A DNA stretch of 64,000 nucleotides, taken from positions 2,418,001 through 2,482,000 of the forward strand of contig NZ_CP170508.1 of the NCBI RefSeq assembly GCF_052055875.1, written 5' to 3'. Within the stretch, counting starts at the first letter, position 1. Each line of letters opens with the position of its first letter. Below, one piece after another: positions 35,485 to 45,051 of the stretch. The stretch comes from Methanosphaerula subterraneus. Lineage in GTDB: Archaea > Halobacteriota > Methanomicrobia > Methanomicrobiales > Methanospirillaceae. The notes under the pieces are model-generated. The model was given only the letters and a program-made list of their open reading frames with translations, had not been told where the DNA came from and ran no database searches. A program made the position numbers and the translations under genes.

Positions 35485-36661
35485 TAGAATTCTCCTGGTT
35501 TCTGGGCCTTGCAATTAATTTGACATCTCCGGTTCCGAGCTGGATCGGCTGGCCCACAATCACGTTCTCTGTAACACCGTTCAGTTCATCAACTTCGTTT
35601 GCGACTGCTGCGTCGAGAAGATGGTTCACGGTCACTTCAAAGGCGGCCCTTGAGAGGACACTCTCCTTCTCACCTGCGATACCGTGACGCCCGATCTGCT
35701 TGACTTCCCCATCCATGCACATCATATCTGAGACCAGCATGATATGCCGTACATCGACCCTGATACCCTGCTCTCCCAGCGTGCTGAGGGCTTCAGCGAT
35801 GATCGCATTCCTGGCCGCTTCAATGCCAAGCACCTGCGAGATCTCGCTGATGTTGTTGGTTCGGGTCCGGGTAGTGTCGACGCCAGCAACCTCAAAGACA
35901 TCTTTTAGGTTGGAGCCTTCAGTATAAAGTATATACTCTCCGCTCTCTTTTCTGACCACGACGCGCTCGATATCATCGATCCCCTGCACGATCACGTTCC
36001 GAACGTGTTCTGCGAGCTGGAAGAGGTTCTGATAACTCTCGCGGTCCTTGGGGGTGAAGGTGATGATCGCTTCATCGATATTTGCCTCCGCCTCGAAATC
36101 GCGGTAATGCCGCCGTTCCCGGATCTTTCGGGGGGCGGTCTCGCTGACCACGTCGACTGAGATCTTCCGCTTGTCGCAGACCGCCTTGTTCAGCTTGACC
36201 TGCACCTGCATGTTCTCCATGTCGGTGATGATGTCCCCGAACTCATGCAGGGGTGCGGCTTCAATCTGCCAGGAGACCATCCTGGCCTTGTCACGGTCGT
36301 TGTTGTACTCGTCTGAGAGGTGGACGGTCATCGTCGGCGTCGATGGTTCGCGCCGGGCGTCCATGATCTCGATCAGACGGGGCAGACCGAGGGTCACGTT
36401 GATCTCGGCCACCCCTGCATAGTGGAAGGTACGCATCGTCATCTGCGTGCCAGGTTCACCGATCGACTGGGCGGCGATCACACCGACCGCTTCGAGCGGC
36501 TCGATACGAGTGCTCTTGAACTCACCTTCGACGAGTCTCAGAATTTCTGCAAACTCCTCATCGGTGACCGTCTTTCCATCTAGGGTGTCTCTGATCTGTT
36601 TCTTGGTCAGATCAGGGAGCGCTGCTGCCTCGATGGCAGTCTCCATTTCCGGTGCTATCAT
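35474..36661 (-). CDS. rpoA2: DNA-directed RNA polymerase subunit A''
   Basis: A 395-residue C-terminal part of the split largest subunit. EPLEAVGVIAAQSIGEPGTQ and TMRTFHYAGVAEINVTLG form the trigger-loop/bridge-helix-proximal region, and LPRLIEIMDARREPSTPTM follows. The C-terminal section includes RHIMLVSDMMCMDGEVKQIG and the conserved GRHGIAGEKESVLSRAAFE. Its start shares bases with the A' stop (ATGA at 36661), so the two halves are translationally coupled. Length and order are normal for euryarchaea. Confidence 0.97.
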   Translation of the reverse strand: MIAPEMETAIEAAALPDLTKKQIRDTLDGKTVTDEEFAEILRLVEGEFKSTRIEPLEAVGVIAAQSIGEPGTQMTMRTFHYAGVAEINVTLGLPRLIEIMDARREPSTPTMTVHLSDEYNNDRDKARMVSWQIEAAPLHEFGDIITDMENMQVQVKLNKAVCDKRKISVDVVSETAPRKIRERRHYRDFEAEANIDEAIITFTPKDRESYQNLFQLAEHVRNVIVQGIDDIERVVVRKESGEYILYTEGSNLKDVFEVAGVDTTRTRTNNISEISQVLGIEAARNAIIAEALSTLGEQGIRVDVRHIMLVSDMMCMDGEVKQIGRHGIAGEKESVLSRAAFEVTVNHLLDAAVANEVDELNGVTENVIVGQPIQLGTGDVKLIARPRNQENSNGF

Positions 36662-39303
36662 CAGACCTCCTCCTTGAGCACGCTCTCGATGATACCCTTC
36701 ACATCGACCGGGTCCCCGAACGATCCCCGCATGGGGTCTGTACCGTCCTCTCCGTACCTGAACTGGATGATCCGTCTCCCCGTGGTTCGAACTGTTCCGT
36801 CATATTCGACCTTGAGGTCCTGCAGTGCATTGATCAAACGCCGCTGCAGGTACCCGCTCTGCGACGTTCTGACTGCAGTGTCCACCAGCCCTTCCCTGCC
36901 CCCGATGGCGTGGAAGAAGAACTCGGTCGGGTTCAACCCGCTCTTGTAGCTGTGCTTGACGAACCCATGGGCGTCTGCTCCGCGATCCCCCCGCTTGAAG
37001 TGCGGCAGGGTCCTTCCGAAGTATCCTCTCACGATCCGCTCACCACGCACAGACTGCTGGCCGATACAGCCGGCCATCTGAGTCAGGTTCAGCATCGACC
37101 CTCTGGCCCCAGATACGGCCATCAGCACCGCGCTGTTCCCGAGCCCGAGGTGGGCCCCTGCAATCTCACCGGTCCGGTCTCGGCTCTTGCCGAGCACCTG
37201 CATGATCTGCATCTCGAGCGTCTCCTCAGGCGTCCGTCCTGGCATCGGTTCGAGCTGCCCGTCCTCGTAGATCCGAATACGTCTGTTCACATCGGTGGTT
37301 GCGTTGTCGAGCACCTCATCGATCTGGCCGTACTCTGTCTTGGAGAGATCTTCATCATCGATACCGAACGAGAACCCGTCGATCATAATCCCTTTGATCG
37401 AGAGTTTTGTCATATCGTCGATGAACTTGGCCGCCCGTTCCATGCCGTACTGCCGAATGATCCGGTTCAGTATCTCGCCGTCGAACGCACCGATCGACTT
37501 CTTATCGATAGTCCCGGTGATCAACTGACCATCGAGGATCCGGACGAACGCGTCCCGTTCGCACTGGTCTTTAACGCAGACGTCACAGTTTGCGCAGGAA
37601 CTGGCCTTGAAGACCATGTTCAGTTCATCGGGCAGGATCATGCTGAAGACCTGTTTGTTGGACCAGTAGGAGATCCCGTTCTCGACCCTGCCAGGCTCTG
37701 GCATGTGATCGAAGTCGTAGTACTTCAGCAGGTATAGGAAGTCGTCCTTGGTGAACCAGCGGAGGTCATGCGTCAGCATGAAGATCCCTGATATGTGGTC
37801 ATGGATGCCACCGATGATCGGGCCGCCGAACCGTGGCGAGAGGATGTTCTGCTGGACTGCGACGAGGATAGAGGCCTCAGCCCTCGCCTCCTCGGTCTGC
37901 GGCACATGCAGGTTCATCTCGTCGCCATCGAAGTCGGCGTTGTAGGGTGGGCAGACGGCCGGATTCAGCCTGAATGTCCTTCCTTCCATCACCTTGATCC
38001 GGTGGGCCATGATGCTCATCCGGTGCAGGGATGGCTGACGATTGAAGAGGACGATGTCCCCGTCGCGAAGCTGCCGTTCGACGGTCCACCCTGGTTCGAT
38101 CTGCTCTGCGATCGTCTCCAGGTTTCCGTCGGCGAGCCTGAGCCGGCGATTGTCGGGCCGGATCACATAATTGGCCCCGCAGATATCTTTCAGACCCTCT
38201 CTGTTTGGACCTTTCCTGACATAGACTCTGAGTTCTTCAATATTGTACGGGGTCACTCGGACTGGAACCGACATCTCGTTTGCAATCCCGATTGGGATAC
38301 CGACCTCGCTGATCGAGAGGTTCGGGTTCGGCGAGATGACTGTTCGTGCAGAGAAGTTCACACGCTTTCCGCTTAAGGATCCTCTGAACCGTCCGTCCTT
38401 CCCCTTCAGCCGCTGCGAGAGCGTCTTTAACGGCCTGCCGCTTCTATGACGGGCAGGCGGGCATCCGGCCACCTCGTTGTCGAGGTAGGTGGTCACATGG
38501 TACTGGAGCAGTTCCCAAAGATCTTCGATGATCAACTGCGGGGCGCCGGCATCTTGGTTCTCCTTGAACCGCTGATTGATCCTGATGATGTCGACCAGCT
38601 TGTGGGTCAGGTCGTCCTCTGACCGCTGCCCGTTCTCGAGGATGATCGAGGGGCGCATCGTGACTGGCGGCACCGGCAGCACGGTCAGAATTGTCCACTC
38701 TGGCCTGGCCACGTCCGGGTTGATCCCGAGCAACCGCAGATCGGAGTCGGGGATCTTCTCGAGCCTGGCCCGGATGTCTGCAGGGGTCAGTTTGTGCTCG
38801 ACCTTCTTTCCGTCCTCAAGCAGCACCTCTGAGAAGGTGGTCGGTTTCTCGAAGTTGATCTTCAACTGCTGTTCATCGCAGTGCGGACAGGTCCGTTCCT
38901 TCTTGATGTCCTTCTCTGAGAGGACATCGCCGGTGAGGTCGTCCTCTGAAGTGATCGTGACCTTCTCGATCTCGCTGGAACTGAGCAGCAGTCTGCCGCA
39001 CTCTCTGCAGGTGACCCGTAGCAGTTTCCGGATCAGCCGGGTGTACCCGACATGGATCACCGGCTTGGCGAGTTCGATATGGCCGAAGTGACCTGGGCAG
39101 TCCGCTGCCTTCTGGTCACAGGTTTTACATCTGAGTCCCGGGTCGATCACCCCGAGGGAGAGGTCCATCAGTCCCTGGGGGTAAGGGAATCCGTCATCAT
39201 CATAGGTGTCTGCCCAGATGATCTTCCGCACACTCATCGTGCGGATCTCTTTTGGGGATAATAAACCGAACTCTATCTTTCCTATTCGTTTTGGGCTTGG
39301 CAT
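36661..39303 (-). CDS. rpoA1: DNA-directed RNA polymerase subunit A'
   Basis: An 880-residue N-terminal part of the split largest subunit. The N-terminus has zinc-binding Cys/His clusters (RCKTCDQKAADCPGHFGHI, then CRECGRLLL and CPHCDEQ). The catalytic magnesium-binding loop is YNADFDGDEMNLHVPQ. RLIKGKDGRFRGNLSGKR-like sequence (here KGKDGRFRGSLSGKRVNFSA) and FNRQPSLHRMSIM are also present. A further Cys cluster SCANCDVCVKDQC lies near residues 580-590. It sits between B' (13-base gap) and A'' (4-base overlap) as usual. Confidence 0.98.
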   Translation of the reverse strand: MPSPKRIGKIEFGLLSPKEIRTMSVRKIIWADTYDDDGFPYPQGLMDLSLGVIDPGLRCKTCDQKAADCPGHFGHIELAKPVIHVGYTRLIRKLLRVTCRECGRLLLSSSEIEKVTITSEDDLTGDVLSEKDIKKERTCPHCDEQQLKINFEKPTTFSEVLLEDGKKVEHKLTPADIRARLEKIPDSDLRLLGINPDVARPEWTILTVLPVPPVTMRPSIILENGQRSEDDLTHKLVDIIRINQRFKENQDAGAPQLIIEDLWELLQYHVTTYLDNEVAGCPPARHRSGRPLKTLSQRLKGKDGRFRGSLSGKRVNFSARTVISPNPNLSISEVGIPIGIANEMSVPVRVTPYNIEELRVYVRKGPNREGLKDICGANYVIRPDNRRLRLADGNLETIAEQIEPGWTVERQLRDGDIVLFNRQPSLHRMSIMAHRIKVMEGRTFRLNPAVCPPYNADFDGDEMNLHVPQTEEARAEASILVAVQQNILSPRFGGPIIGGIHDHISGIFMLTHDLRWFTKDDFLYLLKYYDFDHMPEPGRVENGISYWSNKQVFSMILPDELNMVFKASSCANCDVCVKDQCERDAFVRILDGQLITGTIDKKSIGAFDGEILNRIIRQYGMERAAKFIDDMTKLSIKGIMIDGFSFGIDDEDLSKTEYGQIDEVLDNATTDVNRRIRIYEDGQLEPMPGRTPEETLEMQIMQVLGKSRDRTGEIAGAHLGLGNSAVLMAVSGARGSMLNLTQMAGCIGQQSVRGERIVRGYFGRTLPHFKRGDRGADAHGFVKHSYKSGLNPTEFFFHAIGGREGLVDTAVRTSQSGYLQRRLINALQDLKVEYDGTVRTTGRRIIQFRYGEDGTDPMRGSFGDPVDVKGIIESVLKEEV

Positions 39304-39316
39304 GGAGTAGTACCTC

Positions 39317-41131
39317 TTATACCATATCCTCGAGGATCATGCGCGGGGCGATCCCCATGCTCTTCATTTCATCAAGGAGGAGTTTGAACGCATAACTCAT
39401 CTCGACATAGTAGATGTCTGTCTCGCTTCCGCAGACCAGACAGCGGGTGGTGTTCCGTTTACGGTCAAGCATCGCGACCATTCCGCACTTGGCGCAGACA
39501 TACTGCTGCACCTTGTCGGACTCGTCGAGCAACCGCTCTTTGAGTGCCATGGCGGCACCGTGACCAATCATCACATCCCGCTCCATCTCACCAAACCGAA
39601 GACCTCCTTCCCTGGCACGACCTTCTGTCGGCTGCCTGGTCAGCACCTGCACTGGTCCGCGGGACCGTGCGTGCATCTTGCTGGAGACCATGTGGTAGAG
39701 TTTCTGGTAGTAGATCACACCGACATAGATGTCGGCGGTGAATCGCTTGCCGGTGAGCCCGTCGTACATCACCTCACGGCCTGTCGGCGAAAATCCGAAC
39801 TTCTTCAGGGAGGACCGGAGATCGGTCTCCAGTTCTCCGCTGAAGGCGGTTCCGTTGATCCGCCTTCCTTCGAGCGAACCAACCTTGCCCCCGATCATCT
39901 CGAGCATATGCCCGATCGTCATCCGGCTCGGGATTGCATGCGGATTGATCACGATATCAGGGACCATGCCACTCTCGGTGAAGGGCATGTCCTCCTGGGG
40001 GGTGATCAGACCGATGACACCCTTCTGCCCGTGTCGGGATGCAAACTTGTCCCCAATCTCAGGGATCCTGGGATCTCTGGTCCTGACCTTCACCAGGCGG
40101 GAGCTGTTCTCCCCTTCGGTGATGATCACCGTATCGACGATACCGTGCTCGTTGGAGCGCATCGTGACCGAGGTGTCCCGCCGCTTTTCGACGGTGATCA
40201 GGTCGCTGCTTGGCTCCTCCAGGAACCGGGGCGGGGAGGTCTTTCCGATCAGCACGTCCTTCTCAGAGACAGTCGTTTCCGGGTTGATGATCCCGTCGTC
40301 GTCCAGGTTCTTGTAGTACTCTTCGCCATGGGCGCCGGTCACTTCAGTGTCAGGGATCTCGATCCGGTCGACCTGACCGCCGGGATACCGTCGCTCCTCG
40401 CCTTCGTAGGTTCGGAGGAAGTGCGATCGTCCGAGTCCGCGGTCGATCGAGGCGCGGTTGAAGATCAGCGCATCTTCAATGTTGAACCCTTCATAACTGA
40501 GGATGGCGACCACGAAGTTCTGCCCGGCAGGCCGGTCGTCTGAACCGATCAGTTCAGAGGTCTGGGTGCGGGTCATGGACTTCTGGACATAGTGGAGCAG
40601 GTGGCCACGTGTGTCTGGGCGGAGTTTCATGTTGGCCGAACAGAACCCGAGGGCCTGTTTGACCATCCCTGCGCCCATTGTGACACGGGGACTCGCATTG
40701 TGCTCCGGGAACGGGACATGGGCCGCCCCGATACCGAGGATCAGAGAGGGATCGACCTCAAGGTGAGTATGTTCAGGGGTCACCTGGTCCTCGTTGATCG
40801 CAATATAGAGGTCCTCTTCCTCTTCTGCATCGATCATCTCGATCAGACCCCGGCTGACCAGGTCCTGGAAGGTGATCTCCTTCTTCTTCAATCGCTCGAG
40901 ATCCTCGTTGGAGAGGAGTGGCTTGCCGTTCTGCAGCACTATGAGCGGCCGGCGAGCTCGCCCGCGGTCGGTGTGGATGATCACATCCCCGTTGTACTGT
41001 TTATAACTGGCATTGACCTCTGTCGAGACTGCGCCGGATCTGCGCATCTTTCTGATATCGGCGATCAGGGCCTCCGGATCGTCTGCCAGACCAATCAGTG
41101 CGCCGTCGACGAAAACTCTCGACTTCTTCAT
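39317..41131 (-). CDS. rpoB1: DNA-directed RNA polymerase subunit B'
   Basis: A 604-residue C-terminal part of the split second-largest subunit. Landmarks are GQNFVVAILSYEGFNIEDAL, GDKFASRHGQKGVIG, the EGRAREGGLRFGEMERD segment and a C-terminal zinc site CAKCG...CLVCGS. It overlaps the B'' stop by four bases. The B''/B' split is typical for methanogens. Nothing unusual is seen in the catalytic parts. Confidence 0.98.
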   Translation of the reverse strand: MKKSRVFVDGALIGLADDPEALIADIRKMRRSGAVSTEVNASYKQYNGDVIIHTDRGRARRPLIVLQNGKPLLSNEDLERLKKKEITFQDLVSRGLIEMIDAEEEEDLYIAINEDQVTPEHTHLEVDPSLILGIGAAHVPFPEHNASPRVTMGAGMVKQALGFCSANMKLRPDTRGHLLHYVQKSMTRTQTSELIGSDDRPAGQNFVVAILSYEGFNIEDALIFNRASIDRGLGRSHFLRTYEGEERRYPGGQVDRIEIPDTEVTGAHGEEYYKNLDDDGIINPETTVSEKDVLIGKTSPPRFLEEPSSDLITVEKRRDTSVTMRSNEHGIVDTVIITEGENSSRLVKVRTRDPRIPEIGDKFASRHGQKGVIGLITPQEDMPFTESGMVPDIVINPHAIPSRMTIGHMLEMIGGKVGSLEGRRINGTAFSGELETDLRSSLKKFGFSPTGREVMYDGLTGKRFTADIYVGVIYYQKLYHMVSSKMHARSRGPVQVLTRQPTEGRAREGGLRFGEMERDVMIGHGAAMALKERLLDESDKVQQYVCAKCGMVAMLDRKRNTTRCLVCGSETDIYYVEMSYAFKLLLDEMKSMGIAPRMILEDMV

Positions 41132-42639
41132 CTCATCTCACCCTTCAGCGCTTCAACGCCAAGATTATAGAGTACACCGACGACTTCGTCCTCGTCCTGC
41201 ACTCCCTTGCTGATCTCAACCATCTGTGCAAAGTTCTTCACAAGACCACAATTCGGTCCTTCTGGTGTTTCACTCGGACAGATCCGTCCCCACTGGGTCG
41301 GATGCAGGTCACGGGCCTCGAAGTGAGGCTGTGAACGCGAGAGCGGAGAGATCACGCGGCGCAGGTGCGAGAGCACGGCCATGTGATCGATCCGGTCCAG
41401 CAACTGCGAAACCCCGGTCCGTCCGCCGACCCAGTTTCCTGTGGCCAGGGGGTGAAGCAACCGTTCGGTCAGCACGTCGGCCCGGACGGCCGTCCCTATC
41501 GAGAGGTCCCGGTGACGCATGCTGGCCCGTTCGAGCTGGTACTTGATATCCCTCGTCAACCGGTTCAGGGAGATCCGGAAGAGATCCTCCATCAGGTCGC
41601 CGGCAAGTTTTAGCCGCTTGTTTGAGTAATGATCCTTGTCATCGATCCGCCGCTTGTCCAGCACCAGATCAAAACAGGACTCTGCCATCCGCCCGAGGAA
41701 ATGGGCCTTGGCAAGCCGGACGCCCTCGACGGCCGTCTGGTACCCGGGGTCTTCCTCAGTCAGGTTTGCCGGCATCAGGTAGTTGAGGTGGGGGAGCAGG
41801 TAGTTGTCGAGCACAAACTCTGCACGCTTGCGCTGGTAGTCCCTGGTCTGGTTGGGGGCTAGTTTCTTTCCGACATACATGATCCCGCTCTCGATCGAGT
41901 CGCAGGAACTCTCTTCGAGGTTCTGCATCATAAAGGTCAGAATGTCCTCGTCGGTCGAGACCGCCTCCACGACTGCATGGTCACTGTCCATGCCGAGTGC
42001 ACGCATCAAGTCCACGAACTTCAGGTGTCCGGCGACCGATGGGAACGAGACCTCGAGCAGGTTCTTCTTGTTCCGCTCGACGACGACCAGGGCACGGTAA
42101 CCACGGAACTGGGAGAAGACCTTCGCCACGTAGATCCGCTCGTTGTACCGCTCGGTAAACTCGGTCATGATCTTGTTGGATGCGAGATCCTCCAGAGTCA
42201 TCAAAACCCGTTCTGTCCCGTTGACAATGAAGTAGCCACCCGGGTCGAGGGGATCTTCTCCATGCGAGACCCGTTCGTCGTTGGGCATCCCATACATGTT
42301 GCATGCAGATGAACCGATCATGATCGGCAGATGTCCGATCGTGGTCAGGACGGCCTCCTGTCGGTCGTCTCCCTGAACCAATGTCATGTCCAGGTGCATC
42401 GGCGCCGCGTAGGTCAGGTTTCGAAGCCGGGCCTCACTCGGAAAGAGCTCGCTCTGGGATCCATCGGCCTCGCGGACCAGCGGTTTCTTCACCTCGATGG
42501 TGCCGAGTTCCACCCAGACGGGTTCATTGGATTTACCCCGGTTTTCAATGTCTGTCTCAATCACCCGCTGCTCATTTACGACTTTCTGGAGATTATACTG
42601 GAGAAAATTGTTAAAAGAGTCAAGTTGATGGCGTGCCAC
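41128..42639 (-). CDS. rpoB2: DNA-directed RNA polymerase subunit B''
   Basis: The N-terminal part of the split second-largest subunit, at least 503 residues. YFIVNGTERVLMTLEDLASN and NKRLKLAGDLMEDLFRISLN are conserved, and the C-terminal WGRICPSETPEGPNCGLVKN is the well-known rifampicin-region landmark. The GTG at 42639 (ARHQLDSFNNFLQ) is the first usual start codon, but family-like sequence continues upstream in the same frame (ILSRAYFSHEHV), which no ATG, GTG or TTG precedes. A CTG at 42687 or 42696 may be the real start. The gene follows rpoH closely. Confidence 0.95.
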   Translation of the reverse strand: MARHQLDSFNNFLQYNLQKVVNEQRVIETDIENRGKSNEPVWVELGTIEVKKPLVREADGSQSELFPSEARLRNLTYAAPMHLDMTLVQGDDRQEAVLTTIGHLPIMIGSSACNMYGMPNDERVSHGEDPLDPGGYFIVNGTERVLMTLEDLASNKIMTEFTERYNERIYVAKVFSQFRGYRALVVVERNKKNLLEVSFPSVAGHLKFVDLMRALGMDSDHAVVEAVSTDEDILTFMMQNLEESSCDSIESGIMYVGKKLAPNQTRDYQRKRAEFVLDNYLLPHLNYLMPANLTEEDPGYQTAVEGVRLAKAHFLGRMAESCFDLVLDKRRIDDKDHYSNKRLKLAGDLMEDLFRISLNRLTRDIKYQLERASMRHRDLSIGTAVRADVLTERLLHPLATGNWVGGRTGVSQLLDRIDHMAVLSHLRRVISPLSRSQPHFEARDLHPTQWGRICPSETPEGPNCGLVKNFAQMVEISKGVQDEDEVVGVLYNLGVEALKGEMR

Positions 42640-42703
42640 GTGCTCGTGGGAAAAATATGCCCTTGATAAGATGCTTCTATCTAACAGAAATATCAGCCCC
42701 GGT

Positions 42704-42955
42704 TTATTTTTTTGGTCTTTTGATGATAAGACGATATGATTCAGCTGTGCCTGCAGTCTGGCTTATACGCACAATCTTGACAACCTCGCCGACTTTTCCG
42801 CCGATCTGTTTGACCGCCGGGTCGTCATGGTACACCCTGGGCAACTGCTCATAGGTGATTTTGTATCTGGAGAGTAATGCTTTAACCTCCTCCTCACTCA
42901 TAATCTGATGATCAGGGACCATCAGATGATCTAATACATTAATTTTGGTGCTCAT
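42704..42955 (-). CDS. rpoH: DNA-directed RNA polymerase subunit H
   Basis: An 83-residue subunit H (Rpb5 C-terminal homologue) starting MSTKINVLDHLMVPDHQIM, the family start, with a strong GGAG just upstream of ATG 42955. The conserved YKITYEQLPRVYHDDPAVK region is complete. It is the first gene of the RNA polymerase operon (H, B'', B', A', A'', L30e, NusA). The operon promoter should lie between here and the tRNA-Lys gene, which is on the same strand about 76 bases upstream. Confidence 0.95.
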   Translation of the reverse strand: MSTKINVLDHLMVPDHQIMSEEEVKALLSRYKITYEQLPRVYHDDPAVKQIGGKVGEVVKIVRISQTAGTAESYRLIIKRPKK

Positions 42956-43031
42956 CCCCACTCCTTTAACACGGACGTGTTTACAATCAGATGCATCACC
43001 GCTCAAAAACCACAGACTGACACGGTGGAAG

Positions 43032-43105
43032 CGGGCCCGGAGGGATTTGAACCCCCGACCACCTGGTTAAAAGCCAGGCGCTCTACCTAACTGAGCTACG
43101 AACCC
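43032..43105 (-). tRNA. tRNA-Lys (TTT anticodon)
   Basis: On the minus strand, a complete 74-base cloverleaf: acceptor GGGTTCG pairs with CGGGCCC (with G-U pairs), discriminator G, D-arm GCTC...GAGC, anticodon loop CTTTTAA with TTT at 43069-43071, and T-arm GGGGGTTCAAATCCCTC. No intron and no encoded CCA. It lies directly upstream of the RNA polymerase operon on the same strand. Confidence 0.95.
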
Positions 43106-43353
43106 ATCTTTTCATGCCATTCAGCATTATTACAATGGGAGAAAAGTATATAAATTTTGGCTATCTCTATGCTGGATCACGAGTCGACCGTGTATGGGCC
43201 TGGTGATCATCAGGCCGGAGAAGCAGTATCAGAGCATCTCCCTGAGCGATTGCTGTATGCCGCGCAAACACTCTTCTTGGTGTAGGATATTCACATCCGT
43301 CGTCCTAGTAACTGGTTTGATCTCTACTTTATGGCCCTGATCTGGGTCACTGT
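43106..43353. other. Spacer between tRNA-Lys and a response regulator
   Basis: About 250 bases. The part next to the tRNA is AT-rich (TATATAAATTTT at about 43147-43158), which in minus-strand reading may serve as the tRNA promoter. No gene is supported in the rest. Confidence 0.45.
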
Positions 43354-43857
43354 CTAATTGTTTAGAAGGGTCTGCAATTGTCGTCGATCGGCTTCAATAC
43401 TCGATGAACCGGCTGTATATTCGTCGATAGGCTGCGATTCTTTGCCGGCCTCTCCACTTTTTTCGAGGTCGGGGGGGTGGGTATCCCGGTGCCTGACTGC
43501 TCGTTCGATCGTCTCGAGCAGGTTCTTCGGGTTGATCGGTTTGAACATATAATCCTCAACATACAGACGGTGCTCCTGTTTTTCATCGGTAGAGATCTCT
43601 CTTCCTGAGAAGATGATCACTGGGATCTGCGTGGTCGACTGGTTCCCCTTGATCTCGTGAAGGATCTCCCAGCCATCCATCGGCTCCATAGTGAGGTCGA
43701 GGAGGATCACATCGGGGGTAATCGTCTTCAGCATTTTCAGGCACTCCCCTCCTTCCTTCGCTGATATCACCTGATAATCCCGCCGTTTCAAGATCGCCAT
43801 CAGCCCTTCGACGATATAGGTGTTGTCATCCACGATCATAACGGTATGTTTCATCAC
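43354..43857 (-). CDS. CheY-like response regulator
   Basis: A 167-residue receiver-domain protein. The acidic pair is in MIVDDNTYIVEG, the phosphoacceptor Asp is in VILLDLTMEPMDGWEIL, and the conserved Lys is in YMFKPINPKNLLE. After about residue 125 only a polar tail of about 40 residues follows, with no recognisable output domain, so signalling must occur through protein contacts. A very similar receiver is encoded next door (44030-44674), which suggests duplication. No histidine kinase gene is in the window. Confidence 0.9.
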   Translation of the reverse strand: MMKHTVMIVDDNTYIVEGLMAILKRRDYQVISAKEGGECLKMLKTITPDVILLDLTMEPMDGWEILHEIKGNQSTTQIPVIIFSGREISTDEKQEHRLYVEDYMFKPINPKNLLETIERAVRHRDTHPPDLEKSGEAGKESQPIDEYTAGSSSIEADRRQLQTLLNN

Positions 43858-44029
43858 ACTACCTGGCCCTCACGTTAATACCGTCTTCTCTCCCGATCAG
43901 ATCGATACGTTTGTCTTATTGATTGTTATGTGTGGGAATATAAACCCCTACTGATCGGGGAAGTACAGGATAATCCTGTGCCAGAACTTCTGGTGATCGT
44001 GATGATCTGACTGAAAAATGGATGGTGTA

Positions 44030-44674
44030 TCAGGACTTTCGGGGCAGGTCTGGTGTGAGTTGCAGCTCCTCACGGATCTGACTGAGCCGCTCTTCCTGAA
44101 AGGAGATGTTCATCGTCATGTTCTTGATGGCCCGCGCAATCTCATCACCGACTTTGGCCTTGCTGTCCGTGATGTTGTAGGTGGATTCAAGGATATTCAC
44201 GAGGCGATTGTTCACCTCGATGCTCTTACTTAAGCGGGCATATTCATCGATGATCCGCTGATCGAACCCTGCCGCCTTGGCGGTCTCCACATCCTGTCGG
44301 ATCCTGGTTCGTCGCTCCAGTATGTGTTCGATGACGTCATACAGTTCGCGGTGCGTGATTGGTTTCAGGACATAGTCCTCGATATAGATCCCATACTCCT
44401 GGGCCTCGTCGGGGGTCAGCTGCTTGGCAGTCAGCATCATCACCGGTATATCCCTGGTCTTTGGGTTTGTCTTGATCCGCTCAAGTGTCTCTCTACCGTC
44501 CATTGGTTCCATCATGATATCGAGCAGGATCAGGTCCGGCTTCTCGGTCTTGAGGAGGTCCAGGCATTCCTGGCCGCCATAGGTCGCGATAGTCCGATAA
44601 CCGCCCCGCTCCAGCATGGTAACGAAGACGTCAACGATAAATGAACTGTCATCGACCACCATGATGGTGTACAT
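44030..44674 (-). CDS. Response regulator with helical C-terminal extension
   Basis: A 214-residue protein with a receiver domain in residues 1-125 (acidic pair in MVVDDSSFIVDV, phosphoacceptor in LILLDIMMEPMDGRETL, Lys in YVLKPITHREL). Residues 130-214 look like a helical, possibly coiled-coil output (TAKAAGFDQRI...NNRLVNILES...RLSQIREELQL). Its start overlaps the Roadblock gene stop (shared base 44674), indicating joint translation. The pair resembles small-GTPase/Roadblock signalling modules of methanogens; the partner and output are unknown. Confidence 0.88.
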   Translation of the reverse strand: MYTIMVVDDSSFIVDVFVTMLERGGYRTIATYGGQECLDLLKTEKPDLILLDIMMEPMDGRETLERIKTNPKTRDIPVMMLTAKQLTPDEAQEYGIYIEDYVLKPITHRELYDVIEHILERRTRIRQDVETAKAAGFDQRIIDEYARLSKSIEVNNRLVNILESTYNITDSKAKVGDEIARAIKNMTMNISFQEERLSQIREELQLTPDLPRKS

Positions 44675-45051
44675 CAGAGCTCACCCTCGATCCGCGATGC
44701 AATAAGATTCACGTCACGGGCGATGATCGATTCGTCTGTGGCGGGGTTGAGGATCGTGGTGATCAGCAGCCTCTCACCGGCATCGGTGATCATGATCTTA
44801 CCCTCCTCGGCATGAATCACCACCTGGATAGGGGGTCTGATATTAATGATACTGGCTGCCGACTCTGCAGAGGCGAGCACCGATGCGCTCATCGCAGCAA
44901 ACCACTTCTCTGATATCTCCTTTGTGAAATACTTCCCGATCATGATGCCGTCTTTAGAGACCAGCGCACAGCCTTCAACCCCGTTGATCGACCTGATCTC
45001 ATCTATAAATCCGGATATTTTCTCTTTTAACATGGTATCGGCCTTCATCAT
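44674..45051 (-). CDS. Roadblock/LC7 domain protein
   Basis: A 125-residue protein of the Roadblock/LC7 (MglB-like) superfamily. The pattern GVEGCALVSKDGIMIGKYF, SASVLASAESAASI, VVIHAEEGKIMITDAGE and a final mixed strand-helix fits the single-domain fold, which usually dimerises and regulates a Ras-like GTPase. No GTPase gene is visible here. Two Met codons open the frame (45051 and 45048), and either may start. It forms a two-gene unit with the response regulator downstream. Confidence 0.85.
   Translation of the reverse strand: MMKADTMLKEKISGFIDEIRSINGVEGCALVSKDGIMIGKYFTKEISEKWFAAMSASVLASAESAASIINIRPPIQVVIHAEEGKIMITDAGERLLITTILNPATDESIIARDVNLIASRIEGEL

Noticed and set aside
36652..37737. 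Long plus-strand open frame (361 codons) opposite rpoA1
   Set aside because: It lies wholly antisense to a highly conserved RNA polymerase gene and has no family-like motifs; it is an effect of GC-rich codon use. The same holds for the 327-codon frame at 39560-40543 opposite rpoB1.
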